DNA of 64,000 bases from Anaerosporobacter mobilis DSM 15930 (GCF_900142955.1 NZ_FRCP01000019.1:95016-159015); one strand, 5' to 3'; positions 24,436 to 33,394 are shown, numbered from the stretch's first letter. The notes: generated by a model not told the origin, from the letters alone. Numbers and translations are program-made.

Positions 24436-25791
24436 TTATAGTTCAAACTCTTTTTGTGTTTCGCTTAAAGCCTCATCCATTCTACTAATTACCTGATCCA
24501 TATCTTCATACGAGATTACTGCTGCTGGTTCAAAACGAACACATTTTGCATTAACAAGTGTACCAGCCGTCATTACGCCTCTTGCAAACATACCTTTCGC
24601 AACACTATATCCAACTTCACAAGCAACAAACTCTACTGCTAACATTAAGCCAATGCCTCTGACATCTTCAATAACAGTTGGGTATTTTTCATGTAATTTA
24701 ACCAAACCAGCTTTTAAGTACTCTCCTTTTTCCTTACATTGACCTGGAACATCATTCTCAAGCATGTATTTGATCGTTGCTAATGCTGCAGAACAAGCGA
24801 GAGGATTACCTCCGAAGGTAGGTGACCCTAATAACCATGGATTCTCGATAAGTTCTTTCGTCCACATATTTGGTCTACAGATGATACCTGTAATCGGCAT
24901 AATACCACCACCAAATGCTTTGCCAAATGTCAGAATATCTGGAACAACACCTTCAGTTTCACATCTAAACATCGCTCCTGTTCTTCCCATACCTGTTTGG
25001 ATTTCATCGAAGATTAATGCTACACCGTATTCATTACATATTGCTCTTACTTCCTTAAGATACCCTTCTGGTGGAATGATGATGCCACCTTCCCCTTGGA
25101 TCGGCTCTAAGATTACACCTGCAACTTCTTCTCCAACCGCTTTTAAGTTCTTAATAGCTTTGCGCATATCTTCACTATTTCCATATTCAACATGTTGTAC
25201 TTGTTGTACCATTGGTAGATATGGTGTACGATATGTACTCTTTCCACCCATTGAGATAGCACCCATTGATTTACCATGGAAGGCACCAACTGTCGAGATG
25301 AACCAACTACCACCTGTGGCAATTCTTGCTAATTTAAGTGCCATCTCGACTGCCTCTGCACCACCATTGGTAAAGAAACATTTCTCTAAATCACCTGGTG
25401 TAATTCCTGCAACAGCCTTTGCAAGGTAGCCACGGAGTGGATCTAATAATTCCTGAGAATGCAATGCTTGGTGGTCTAGTTGTGCTTTTATTGTATCTAT
25501 AATTTCTTCATTTCTGTGTCCACAAGTATAGATACCAAATCCTCCTAAGCAATCAATAAATTCTTCTCCATAGATACCACTACAATAAGCACCATAATCT
25601 TTCCATTCAATTACCGCTGCATTCGTCGAAACGGATTTACGGTATTTTAGCCAACCTGGACTGACATATTTGTCAAAGTAAGCTACCGTATTCTTTGTCA
25701 CTTTCTCTTTTTGCACATCCGTTAAATCATCACTATGAATAAACTCAAGTACCTCTTTCAATTCTTCCAATACTACATCTTTATTAATCAT
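24436..25791 (-). CDS. patA: Putrescine aminotransferase (class III, PLP)
   Basis: Transfers an amino group from putrescine to 2-oxoglutarate, giving 4-aminobutanal and glutamate. The 451-aa protein has class III aminotransferase hallmarks: TNGGAEAVEMALK, the cofactor-binding FDEIQTGMGRTG, and Lys291 (FGKAFGGG) as Schiff-base lysine. Its N-terminal extension, FIHSDDLTDVQKE and KYVSPGWLKYRKSV, resembles the E. coli putrescine aminotransferase rather than ornithine aminotransferase. It is last in a minus-strand cluster with potABCD and an aldehyde dehydrogenase, which supports the substrate. Two 16-bp repeats precede its likely own promoter. GGAGG lies 6 nt before the ATG. Confidence 0.9.
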   Translation of the reverse strand: MINKDVVLEELKEVLEFIHSDDLTDVQKEKVTKNTVAYFDKYVSPGWLKYRKSVSTNAAVIEWKDYGAYCSGIYGEEFIDCLGGFGIYTCGHRNEEIIDTIKAQLDHQALHSQELLDPLRGYLAKAVAGITPGDLEKCFFTNGGAEAVEMALKLARIATGGSWFISTVGAFHGKSMGAISMGGKSTYRTPYLPMVQQVQHVEYGNSEDMRKAIKNLKAVGEEVAGVILEPIQGEGGIIIPPEGYLKEVRAICNEYGVALIFDEIQTGMGRTGAMFRCETEGVVPDILTFGKAFGGGIMPITGIICRPNMWTKELIENPWLLGSPTFGGNPLACSAALATIKYMLENDVPGQCKEKGEYLKAGLVKLHEKYPTVIEDVRGIGLMLAVEFVACEVGYSVAKGMFARGVMTAGTLVNAKCVRFEPAAVISYEDMDQVISRMDEALSETQKEFEL

Positions 25792-25885
25792 ATTAAATCC
25801 TCCAATCTTTTGGTCCTAAAGTTACTAGTTAATTATTCTAACCTGTTGTAAGTTAACATTCCATTCACTTGAATAACCATTTCAC

Positions 25886-25920
25886 TACTTCTTTTTAAGT
25901 ACTATACTTCTTTTTAAGTA
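25886..25920. promoter_or_regulatory. Paired 16-bp repeats upstream of patA (candidate operators)
   Basis: TACTTCTTTTTAAGTA occurs twice, at 25886-25901 and 25905-25920, a period of 19 bp (near two helical turns). Each copy is itself a partial palindrome (TACTT...AAGTA). They lie about 100-130 bp before the patA start and upstream of a possible -10, TAGAAT (minus strand, 25835-25840). Binding by the LuxR-type regulator encoded next door is inference. Confidence 0.55.
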
Positions 25921-25965
25921 GTTTATGAATTATTTCTCCCTAGGATTTTATTACATACCATGCTC

Positions 25966-26718
25966 TTAGCGTTCCTCTTTCACTTTCTTAAACAACTGCA
26001 TTCTACTACTAACCTCCATCTTCTGATATAGATTTAGGATATGTTTCTTAAGCGTATTATTGGTAATAAATAATTGTTTGCAGATTACATCATTATCTTC
26101 ACTTTGTAATAGATGCTCTAATATTGTTTCTTCTCTACGTGTCAAACCATATCGTCTTGTACATTCTGCAACTCCAATCTTCTCTTCCCCATGAGATTCC
26201 TCAATCCAATTCTTATGTAGTCGATACTCTAAATGATCTTTCAACATCTCTAAGATAAAAGTATCTTCATATTGAAAATTAGGTTTTCCCTTGTCACGGT
26301 AGAAGGCTAATACTCCAAGAAACTTCTGACGATATCCTAGTATAAGGTTTAATCCGTGATGCCACCCAGCAGGCTCAAAATACTTCTTATAAAATTCCGT
26401 ATTAACACGTTGATCATCAGGAATCATATCCGATTCACGATAAATCATATTCTTTCCACTTAAAAGTAATCCTTTTGCATAGTCGAGCGCATATAAATTG
26501 TCCATATAGATATCTTCTATATTCGGACTTTCATTGTGAAACACTGGCTCCACAAGTTTATTCAAGCCATCTGGGCTTGATAACCAAAAGTCGGCACTAT
26601 CATAATCCATTAGAATGTGTAATTGCTCCATGAGTAACTCACGCATTCTCGTTAAATCCTCCAAACTATGTATCTGATATATTATATGATTTAATACAAT
26701 CCAATCATTATTGCCCAT
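25966..26718 (-). CDS. LuxR-family transcriptional regulator
   Basis: A 250-aa regulator with a C-terminal LuxR/FixJ-type helix-turn-helix (about residues 188-248; YGLTRREETILEHLL, then NDVICKQLFITNNTLKKHILNLYQKMEV). The N-terminal 180 residues look like a GAF-type ligand-binding domain, without the receiver domain of a response regulator. It lies inside the polyamine cluster between the PII gene and patA, so control by a polyamine or nitrogen-related ligand is plausible. The ribosome site is weak (AAGGGA about 13 nt upstream). Its own target may be the paired repeats at 25886. Confidence 0.83.
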   Translation of the reverse strand: MGNNDWIVLNHIIYQIHSLEDLTRMRELLMEQLHILMDYDSADFWLSSPDGLNKLVEPVFHNESPNIEDIYMDNLYALDYAKGLLLSGKNMIYRESDMIPDDQRVNTEFYKKYFEPAGWHHGLNLILGYRQKFLGVLAFYRDKGKPNFQYEDTFILEMLKDHLEYRLHKNWIEESHGEEKIGVAECTRRYGLTRREETILEHLLQSEDNDVICKQLFITNNTLKKHILNLYQKMEVSSRMQLFKKVKEER

Positions 26719-26778
26719 GATCTAGTCACATCCCTTATTTAATCTTATGGAGTAGCATGTCTTTGCTCATCTTTATGA

Positions 26779-27132
26779 CTAAAGTGCTTTATTTCCTCTT
26801 TCACCAGTACGTATACGTACAACATCTTCAATATTACGGACAAAGATTTTACCATCACCGACATGATCCGTACCCACTTTCTCTCTTATATCAATGATAA
26901 TATCTTCTACTTTTTCATCTTGTACAACCACTTCTACTCGAATCTTAGGTAACAGATTTATGTTTGTTTTGAATCCTTTTATTTGGTTTACTGCATCTTC
27001 TGAAATTATACCTTTTTGTGTACCACAACCCATAACACTTGAGATTGTCATACCACCGCAACCTTTGGATTCCATAATCGATTTTACCATTTCTAATTTT
27101 TCTGGTTTAATAATGATTGCTAATTCTTTCAT
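26779..27132 (-). CDS. PII-family nitrogen regulatory protein, variant T-loop
   Basis: A 117-aa trimeric signal protein of the GlnB/GlnK family, which senses ATP/ADP and 2-oxoglutarate and binds targets through the T-loop. Recognisable parts: MKELAIIIKPEKLEMV start, GMTISSVMGCGTQKG, and the C-terminal signatures VGDGKIFV and VRIRTGE. The T-loop (about 36-60, IISEDAVNQIKGFKTN) lacks the Tyr that is uridylylated in proteobacterial PII. The longest frame begins 15 codons earlier; the ATG at 27132 has GGAGG about 8 nt upstream. PII genes usually sit beside amtB or glnA. Here it follows potD, suggesting nitrogen-status control of polyamine uptake. Confidence 0.9.
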   Translation of the reverse strand: MKELAIIIKPEKLEMVKSIMESKGCGGMTISSVMGCGTQKGIISEDAVNQIKGFKTNINLLPKIRVEVVVQDEKVEDIIIDIREKVGTDHVGDGKIFVRNIEDVVRIRTGERGNKAL

Positions 27133-27214
27133 TCCTTTCTCCTCCTTGATTCCTGTGAATTTATCCTTAAAACTCATTTATAAGATTCACACATTAATTC
27201 TTTATTAGTTGTTG

Positions 27215-28270
27215 TTACTTCTTAAGTTCCGTCCAGATTTGATCATAAATTGCTAAGGAATCTGTATCAATATTATCAACGAACTCACCCTTAGCGATGG
27301 CATCACTTGGTGGATTCTTAGCAGGATTATTAATAAAGTCATCACCAAGTAAAGCAACACCCGCTTTATTAGGATTTAAGTACGGGAATTCTTCACCTAC
27401 CATCTTTGCAGATTCTGCATCCATCATAAAATTAATAAATTCCATTGCTGCATCGTAATTCTTACAACCTTTTGGTATTACCCAGTTATCTAGGAATAGA
27501 TAAGGTCCCTCTTTTGGATAGACTACTTGAATTGCCTCATTCTCTTCCATGGCAAGTGCTACTTCCGCACTCCAACAATACGCCAAGGTACAATCTCCAG
27601 CAATTAACGCACTCTTTGGTGAATCACTATCGTATAACTTAATGTTATTCTTAAGAGATAAGGTCTTCTCTTTGACTTTTTCAAGAATTGCAGGATCGGT
27701 TTCGTTCATTCCATACCCAATACTCTTTGCTGCCATACCAATAACTGCACGAAAATCATCTAATACAACTAATTGATTCGCATATTCTGGTTTGAATAAG
27801 TCTGCATACGAAGTAATCGTATCTTTGATTATATCTGTATTAACTGCAATAGCACCTGCACCACCAAGATACGGTATGGAATATTCATTACCTGGATCAT
27901 ATGATGGATTCATGTACGCGTCGTCCATATTCCCTATATTCGTTAGCTTATCTTTATCAAGTTTTTCACACATATCTTGTGCTATCATTAGTGCAACCAT
28001 ATAATCACTTGGTTGAACGATATCATATGCACCTTCAGATTCCGATTTTACCTTCGCTAACATATCTTCATTCGATGAATAGGTTGATAGATTAACCTTA
28101 ATTCCCGTTTTCTTCTCGAAGTCCTCAACTACGCTCTCTGGAACATATTCTGTCCATACATACACATTTAAAGTAGTGCCGCTTTCAGTTTTTGAACTAC
28201 CTCCACATCCTGCTAATATCGTACTAAGTGCTAATACAAGAATGAATAAACAACTCGTTATTTTTTTCAT
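27215..28270 (-). CDS. potD: Spermidine/putrescine ABC transporter substrate-binding lipoprotein
   Basis: Captures polyamines outside the membrane for the PotABC importer. 351 aa with a lipoprotein signal ending LAGC-GG, then a PotD/PotF-type periplasmic-binding fold: VYVWTEYVPESVVEDFEKKTGIKV at the mature start, DIVQPSDYMV, and the C-terminal MDAESAKMVGEEFPYLNPN. An upstream in-frame methionine overlaps potC and is rejected; the ATG at 28270 starts 4 nt after the potC stop with GAGGG about 8 nt upstream. Acidic ligand residues typical of polyamine pockets cannot be confirmed by eye, so putrescine versus spermidine is open. Confidence 0.92.
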   Translation of the reverse strand: MKKITSCLFILVLALSTILAGCGGSSKTESGTTLNVYVWTEYVPESVVEDFEKKTGIKVNLSTYSSNEDMLAKVKSESEGAYDIVQPSDYMVALMIAQDMCEKLDKDKLTNIGNMDDAYMNPSYDPGNEYSIPYLGGAGAIAVNTDIIKDTITSYADLFKPEYANQLVVLDDFRAVIGMAAKSIGYGMNETDPAILEKVKEKTLSLKNNIKLYDSDSPKSALIAGDCTLAYCWSAEVALAMEENEAIQVVYPKEGPYLFLDNWVIPKGCKNYDAAMEFINFMMDAESAKMVGEEFPYLNPNKAGVALLGDDFINNPAKNPPSDAIAKGEFVDNIDTDSLAIYDQIWTELKK

Positions 28271-28274
28271 AAAA

Positions 28275-29078
28275 CTACCCTCTTTCCTTATTATTCTTTC
28301 TAAAGATTCCACTCTGTGTTAAAACAACTAAAAGTGTTGTGCCTATTAAAATCAAGGTTGAGAATGCATTCACATCAGGAGCAACACCGCTCTTAATACT
28401 ATCCATTACTTTCAATGGAAAAGTCTTTACCTGACCATTGGTAAAGTAACTTATAATTACATCATCTATAGATAGTGTGAAGGCCATCAGAGCTCCTCCT
28501 CCGATTCCGGGCGCAAGTACAGGTAACGTAATATGCAAAAATGTATGGATTCGATTGGCACCTAGATCCATAGAAGCTTCTTCAATGGAATTATCATAAC
28601 CTGACAACCTTGCTCGAACATTGAATACAACAAACGGAATACTAAATGTTGCATGCGCTAAAACCAATGTTAATAAACCTCTTGGTATTCCTGCTTTAGA
28701 AAAGATTGTTAGCAAACTAATACCTAGAACAATTTCCGGTATTACCACTGGAATGTATAGTAAACCATCAATGAGTGCTTTCCCTTTGAATTTGTATTTG
28801 TACATACCAACTGCTGCGATAGAGCCAATAATAACTGCTAGAATTGTACTTAGAACAGCAATTGATAAGGTCATTCCAAAAGACGATAACAATTCTTCAT
28901 TCTGAAATAGTTTCATATACCATGATAAGGTAAATCCCTTCCAACTTAGGTATGGCTTCTTCGTTGTTGCATTAAATGAATTCACTACGATTACAATAAT
29001 CGGTAGGAATAAGAACAAGTAGATGCAACAACAGAATACCATCTTGAGTATTCTTTGTACTTTGTGTTTTCTTCTCAT
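28275..29078 (-). CDS. potC: Polyamine ABC transporter permease
   Basis: A 267-aa inner-membrane permease with six predicted helices and the EAA loop (SIEEASMDLGANRIHTFLHITLPVLAPGI) that docks the ATPase. The FNATTKKPYLSWKGFTLSWY region after the first helix matches PotC/PotI proteins. It starts 3 nt after the potB stop with GGGGGTG as ribosome site and runs into potD, all translationally linked. Confidence 0.92.
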   Translation of the reverse strand: MRRKHKVQRILKMVFCCCIYLFLFLPIIVIVVNSFNATTKKPYLSWKGFTLSWYMKLFQNEELLSSFGMTLSIAVLSTILAVIIGSIAAVGMYKYKFKGKALIDGLLYIPVVIPEIVLGISLLTIFSKAGIPRGLLTLVLAHATFSIPFVVFNVRARLSGYDNSIEEASMDLGANRIHTFLHITLPVLAPGIGGGALMAFTLSIDDVIISYFTNGQVKTFPLKVMDSIKSGVAPDVNAFSTLILIGTTLLVVLTQSGIFRKNNKERG

Positions 29079-29081
29079 CTC

Positions 29082-29954
29082 TTACACCCCCAGACTTTCC
29101 ATATCGCCACCTAGTTTTTGATAGATTCGAACAAGGAGTAAGGTCATGAGAATTAAAATAATTGATAGCGCTGCACCAAGTGGCCAGTTGTTTCCACTTT
29201 GGAATTGACGTTCAATTAGATTGCCAATCACGTCACTGTTTCCACCACCTAATATATCAGAAACGAAGAAGAATCCTAAACAAGGTATGAACACCATGAT
29301 GGATCCAGCAAAAACACCTGAGATAGTAAGTGGCAAGATAACATGAGAGAACGTATAGATTCCTCTTGCACCTAAATCATTAGACGCTTCTATTAGATTC
29401 TGGTCTAACTTCTCGATAGCGGTATAAAGCGGTATTACCATGAATGGGAATAAGCAATAAACCATACCCAGTAAAATCGTTCCTCTATTGTACAGAAACT
29501 CAACCGGAGTATTAATCAGATTCAACTTCATCAGTATCGTATTCAGCCAGCCATTCGTTCCAAGGAATGATCTCCAACCATAGATACGAATTAATGAATT
29601 CGTCCAAAATGGTACGATCACCAACATATAAAGAATTGCTTTTCGTTTACTTACGGCTCTAGCAATAAAGTAAGCAAATGGATAACCCAGTAGGATACAG
29701 ATTACTGTTGTAAAGAATGCTATAAATAAGGATTGTGCATAAATCTGAAGATAATTCGTATCGAATAACCTTTTATAATTATCAAGAGTAAAATGGTACG
29801 ATACATTATAGAATTCATCGATAGAGCAAAAACTCATTACTAGTACATATACTAATGGAATTGCTACTAGGAAGAGTAACCATAATGTAATTGGTCCTAC
29901 CGTAGTTATGGCTGGGATTGTATTCGCCCGAAGCGAATGTTTACTTTTTGTCAT
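29082..29954 (-). CDS. potB: Polyamine ABC transporter permease
   Basis: A 290-aa inner-membrane permease, six helices, partner of PotC. The EAA-type loop reads LIEASNDLGARGIYTFSHVILPLTISG. WTNSLIRIYGWRSFLGTNGWLN is characteristic of PotB/PotH. An ATG two codons earlier (29960) is only 2 nt from AGGAGG, so the ATG at 29954 (8-nt spacing) is preferred. It follows potA with about a dozen nucleotides between. Confidence 0.92.
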   Translation of the reverse strand: MTKSKHSLRANTIPAITTVGPITLWLLFLVAIPLVYVLVMSFCSIDEFYNVSYHFTLDNYKRLFDTNYLQIYAQSLFIAFFTTVICILLGYPFAYFIARAVSKRKAILYMLVIVPFWTNSLIRIYGWRSFLGTNGWLNTILMKLNLINTPVEFLYNRGTILLGMVYCLFPFMVIPLYTAIEKLDQNLIEASNDLGARGIYTFSHVILPLTISGVFAGSIMVFIPCLGFFFVSDILGGGNSDVIGNLIERQFQSGNNWPLGAALSIILILMTLLLVRIYQKLGGDMESLGV

Positions 29955-29966
29955 GGTCATCTCCTC

Positions 29967-31079
29967 CTATCCATATTGTATGTCTTCAACAGCTCTATAA
30001 AATGTTTGATCAAAGCTATGAATCAATACAGAATCTGCTACTTCCCAATATGGGAACACCCTGCTTCCTATCTCTGGCAACAGTTCACTTGCTAGTCGTT
30101 CCAGCTTAATCTCATATCCATTCGGAAGTACAATGATTGCTTTTATTACAGATCCAACATAGATATAACTCTTTACATAACCATTTAATTCAAATCCTTC
30201 AACTGGTTCCATAGAGTACTTTAATTTCTCTGGTCGTATCGATACGCTAATCAGTTCATCCTTAACAAAACCTTCGCCTTTACCAATTACAGAACCATTC
30301 TCTAAAAGAACTTTAGCAAAATCACCTTCCACCGTTTCAATCCTCCCGTCAAATATATTGGTTTCTCCAATGAAGGTTGCTATAAATCTAGTAGCGGGTT
30401 TTTCATAAATTTCTCTTGGTGTCGCTAATTGTTCTAAAATCCCATCATGCATAATTCCTATACGATCGCTCATGGTTAATGCTTCTTCTTGATCGTGGGT
30501 AACATAGAGGAAAGTGATTCCAAGGCGACTTTGTAATTCTTTCAATTCCAATTGCATCTGTTTACGTAGTTTTAAATCAAGTGCACCTAATGGCTCATCT
30601 AAGAGAAGAACTTTAGGATTATTAATTAACGCTCTTGCTATAGCGACTCTTTGTTTTTGTCCACCAGATAATTGCCTTGGATAACGCTTTTCAAAACCTT
30701 CTAATTGTACTAAACTTAACATCTGTGATACTTTCTCTTTTATCTCACTTTTCTTGAATTTCTTCACCTTCAACCCATAAGCTATATTATCGAAGATTGT
30801 CATATGTGGGAATAATGCATAACTTTGAAAAACTGTGTTAACGTTTCTCTCAAAGGGTTCCTTATTCTCAACAGGTTCTCCTTCTACAAGAATACTTCCG
30901 CTCGTTGCCTCTTCGAAGCCAGCTATCATACGAAGTGTGGTTGTCTTTCCACAACCAGAAGAACCTAGCAATGTAAGAAATTCACCTTGTTTTACTGAAA
31001 GATTCAAGTCTTTCACGACATGATTCATACCATATATCTTATTTACTTGATTCACCTTTACAATAATTTCGTCTTTCAT
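29967..31079 (-). CDS. potA: Polyamine ABC transporter ATP-binding protein
   Basis: A 370-aa ATPase that energises polyamine import. Walker A (GSSGCGKTT, residues 39-47), signature LSGGQKQR, Walker B VLLLDEPLGALD and the switch His in LYVTHDQEEALTMSD are all intact. The C-terminal 130 residues form the TOBE-type regulatory domain of the PotA/MalK group. It lies between the aldehyde dehydrogenase gene and potB in the same direction. The ribosome site is weak (GTGAG about 9 nt upstream), so it may depend on translation of the gene before it. Confidence 0.95.
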   Translation of the reverse strand: MKDEIIVKVNQVNKIYGMNHVVKDLNLSVKQGEFLTLLGSSGCGKTTTLRMIAGFEEATSGSILVEGEPVENKEPFERNVNTVFQSYALFPHMTIFDNIAYGLKVKKFKKSEIKEKVSQMLSLVQLEGFEKRYPRQLSGGQKQRVAIARALINNPKVLLLDEPLGALDLKLRKQMQLELKELQSRLGITFLYVTHDQEEALTMSDRIGIMHDGILEQLATPREIYEKPATRFIATFIGETNIFDGRIETVEGDFAKVLLENGSVIGKGEGFVKDELISVSIRPEKLKYSMEPVEGFELNGYVKSYIYVGSVIKAIIVLPNGYEIKLERLASELLPEIGSRVFPYWEVADSVLIHSFDQTFYRAVEDIQYG

Positions 31080-31101
31080 AGTAAAATCTCACTTTCATTA
31101 A

Positions 31102-32583
31102 TTAATGTTCGTACCACCCAATTGTACCTGGTGCGAGGTTAATATTGATCTGTTTTACCTCTTGATATTCTTCTAGACCATGAACACTTAGTTCACGTCC
31201 CCAACCACTCATCTTATATCCACCCCATGGTGCTTCGTTGAAGGTTGGATTATAGCAATTAATCCAAGTAATTCCAGCCCGAATCTCTTTCACAACTCGT
31301 AATGCTCTTGCTCCATCTGTTGAAAATACCGCTCCTGCCAAACCATATGGAGTATCGTTAGCAAGTGCAATTGCTTCCTCTTCTGTCTTGAATGTCTGTA
31401 TCGTTACGACAGGACCAAAAACTTCTTCTCTTACAATCTTCATATCTGATGTACACTGATCAAAAACTGTTGGACGAATATAGAAACCCTTAGCACATTC
31501 TCCTTGTGTATAACGCGCTCCACCACATACTAAAGTAGCTCCCTCTTCTTTTGCAGTTTCTATGTAACTAAGAATCTTATTCATCTGCTCCTTTGTAATA
31601 ATAGCTCCCATATCTGGATTCTCCATACCAGGTCCAATAGTTATGGCATTCGCTCTCTCTATCAATCTCTTAACAAAGACATCTTTGAAGCTCTCTTCTA
31701 TAATAATTCTTGAACCTGCAGAACAAACTTGACCCGCGTTAAAGAAGATTCCAATCATTGCCCACTCGACCGCACCTTCAAGATCAGCATCTGCAAAGAT
31801 AATGTTTGGTGATTTCCCACCTAACTCCAATCCAACCTTCTTTAAGTTCCCTACCGCATTCTTAGCAATTGCTTGCCCTGTCTTCGTACTTCCTGTGAAA
31901 GTAATCATATCTACATCTAGACTTTCGGAGAATTCGTTTCCTACCTCTGGCCCGTTTCCTAAGACTAAGTTTACGGTGCCTTTTGGTAAGCCAACTTCAT
32001 CAAAGATTTCAAACAATGCAATGGTAGATAACGGTGCATTCTCACTTGGTTTGAATACGATGCAATTACCAGCTGCTAGTGCAGGCGCTAATTTCCAAAC
32101 TGACATTAGCATTGGATAATTCCAAGGAGTGATTTGAGCACAAACACCGACCGGTTCGTGCATACAGTAGGAATGCATCGGGCCAAAACCATCATTGACT
32201 TCATACACCCCACCTTGTGGTTTCGTAATTAATCCAGCATAATACTTAAAGCAAGCTACCGCATCCTCAATATCACATTGGGCTTCTCTTAATGGTTTTC
32301 CATTGTCGAGAGTATCCATCTTAGCTAGTTCATCACGTTTTTGCTCAATCTTACTAGCAATCTTATATAAGTAATCGGCCCTTACTTGACCACATGTTCT
32401 GCGCCATTCTCCCGTTTCATAGAAAGCGGACTTAGCTGCTAATATTGCTTGTTTTGCATCCGCCGCACTACTTTCTGTAGTAATTCCAATTCGCTCTTCA
32501 TTAGAAGGGCATATAATATCTCTCGTTCTACCAGTTACTGACTCTACCCATTCGCCATTGATATAATTTTTCTTAATTTCCAT
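31102..32583 (-). CDS. Aldehyde dehydrogenase, probably gamma-aminobutyraldehyde dehydrogenase
   Basis: A 493-aa NAD(P)-dependent aldehyde dehydrogenase with Glu253 (LELGGKSP) and catalytic Cys287 (FNAGQVCSAG); the length and N-terminal YINGEWVES match the betaine/aminobutyraldehyde group. As first gene of the potABCD cluster that ends in putrescine aminotransferase, the natural substrate is 4-aminobutanal, giving GABA. That assignment comes from context. AAAGGAGG lies about 8 nt before the ATG. Its leader holds a 16-bp palindrome within a hairpin (32669-32702). Confidence 0.9.
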   Translation of the reverse strand: MEIKKNYINGEWVESVTGRTRDIICPSNEERIGITTESSAADAKQAILAAKSAFYETGEWRRTCGQVRADYLYKIASKIEQKRDELAKMDTLDNGKPLREAQCDIEDAVACFKYYAGLITKPQGGVYEVNDGFGPMHSYCMHEPVGVCAQITPWNYPMLMSVWKLAPALAAGNCIVFKPSENAPLSTIALFEIFDEVGLPKGTVNLVLGNGPEVGNEFSESLDVDMITFTGSTKTGQAIAKNAVGNLKKVGLELGGKSPNIIFADADLEGAVEWAMIGIFFNAGQVCSAGSRIIIEESFKDVFVKRLIERANAITIGPGMENPDMGAIITKEQMNKILSYIETAKEEGATLVCGGARYTQGECAKGFYIRPTVFDQCTSDMKIVREEVFGPVVTIQTFKTEEEAIALANDTPYGLAGAVFSTDGARALRVVKEIRAGITWINCYNPTFNEAPWGGYKMSGWGRELSVHGLEEYQEVKQININLAPGTIGWYEH

Positions 32584-32666
32584 GCTTTCACTCCTCCTTT
32601 ATAATCTACCAGATTGATATAAATACCACATTTAACCCAACTTATCTTTTCCTACTACTCATATGT

Positions 32667-32702
32667 AAAAAGAGGCATATTGCATATGCAATACACCTCT
32701 TT
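32667..32702 (-). promoter_or_regulatory. Palindrome and hairpin in the leader of the polyamine operon
   Basis: A perfect 16-bp palindrome TATTGCATATGCAATA (32678-32693) lies inside a longer stem (AAAGAGG 32669-32675 with CCTCTTT 32696-32702, CA/CA mismatch). On the minus strand the stem is followed by TTTTTAC. A TATAGT/TATAAC -10-like stretch lies just upstream (about 32707-32716), so the hairpin would be at the very start of the transcript. It could be an operator or an early terminator. Confidence 0.5.
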
Positions 32703-32809
32703 GTTTGTTATACTATACAACATTTTTCAATTTGCAACAATTCTACCTTAAAACCATTTATCTACTTAAATAGGAGTAGTTATACTTATATTGGGTGATA
32801 ATTTGATAC

Positions 32810-32857
32810 TTGACATTTATCCTAGACAATTGTAGAATATCATTATAGACAGATGTA
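32810..32857 (+). promoter_or_regulatory. Promoter of the blaI-like operon with two BlaI-type operators
   Basis: TTGACA (32810-32815), 17-nt spacer, TAGAAT (32833-32838) preceded by TG. Two copies of GACANNTGTA (32825-32834 and 32848-32857, 23 bp apart) flank and overlap the -10; they differ at one position from the TACANNTGTA core bound by BlaI/MecI repressors. Autorepression is the natural reading. Confidence 0.65.
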
Positions 32858-32960
32858 GATAATTATAAAACTCTTTATCCTGCTTCATGCATACCTGCAT
32901 TACAAGGAATTTCGTAATTATCTATTTATCTTGATACGATGGAAGGAGCATGATTACTAT

Positions 32961-33374
32961 ATGAACAACAATGAAAAAGATATTAGCAGAGAAATTGAGC
33001 TTTCGCGCTTACCTGATACGGAGTTTGAAGTAATGTCCGTTATATGGCGTAACGATCCCCCCGTTACAACTTCTATATTAATGGATCAATTAGGCAATAT
33101 AAAGGGATGGAAACTCCAGACTCTTACAACCTTATTAAACAGACTGATTGATCGACGGTTTCTTAGAAGCGAGAAATTAGGTAAAGAAAGAAATTACTAT
33201 CCCACTGTACATGAAGAGGATTATATTCACTTTGAGACAACTCATTTTGTAAAGCGATATCATAATAATTCTATCTGTAACTTAGTAAGTACATTTTGTG
33301 ACAACACAAAACTTGAAAAACAAGATATCGCAGAATTAAGTGCTTGGCTTAAATCTATGGAAGATAAGATATAG
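32961..33374 (+). CDS. BlaI/MecI/CopY family transcriptional repressor
   Basis: A 137-aa winged-helix repressor (LPDTEFEVMSVIWRNDPPVTTSILMDQL, then WKLQTLTTLLNRLIDRRFL), followed by a dimerisation part. In the bla/mec systems such repressors are inactivated by proteolysis triggered by the membrane sensor BlaR1; the sensor-like gene follows 20 nt downstream here. The longest frame starts at a TTG 10 codons upstream; the ATG at 32961 with GGAAGGAG 12 nt before it is preferred. Operators in its own promoter suggest autoregulation. Confidence 0.9.
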   Translation: MNNNEKDISREIELSRLPDTEFEVMSVIWRNDPPVTTSILMDQLGNIKGWKLQTLTTLLNRLIDRRFLRSEKLGKERNYYPTVHEEDYIHFETTHFVKRYHNNSICNLVSTFCDNTKLEKQDIAELSAWLKSMEDKI

Positions 33375-33394
33375 AAAGGAGCAACGTTGTCGTT

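Noticed and set aside
24764..25429. 221-aa plus-strand frame
   Set aside because: Antisense to putrescine aminotransferase, whose motifs are intact; no promoter or ribosome site.
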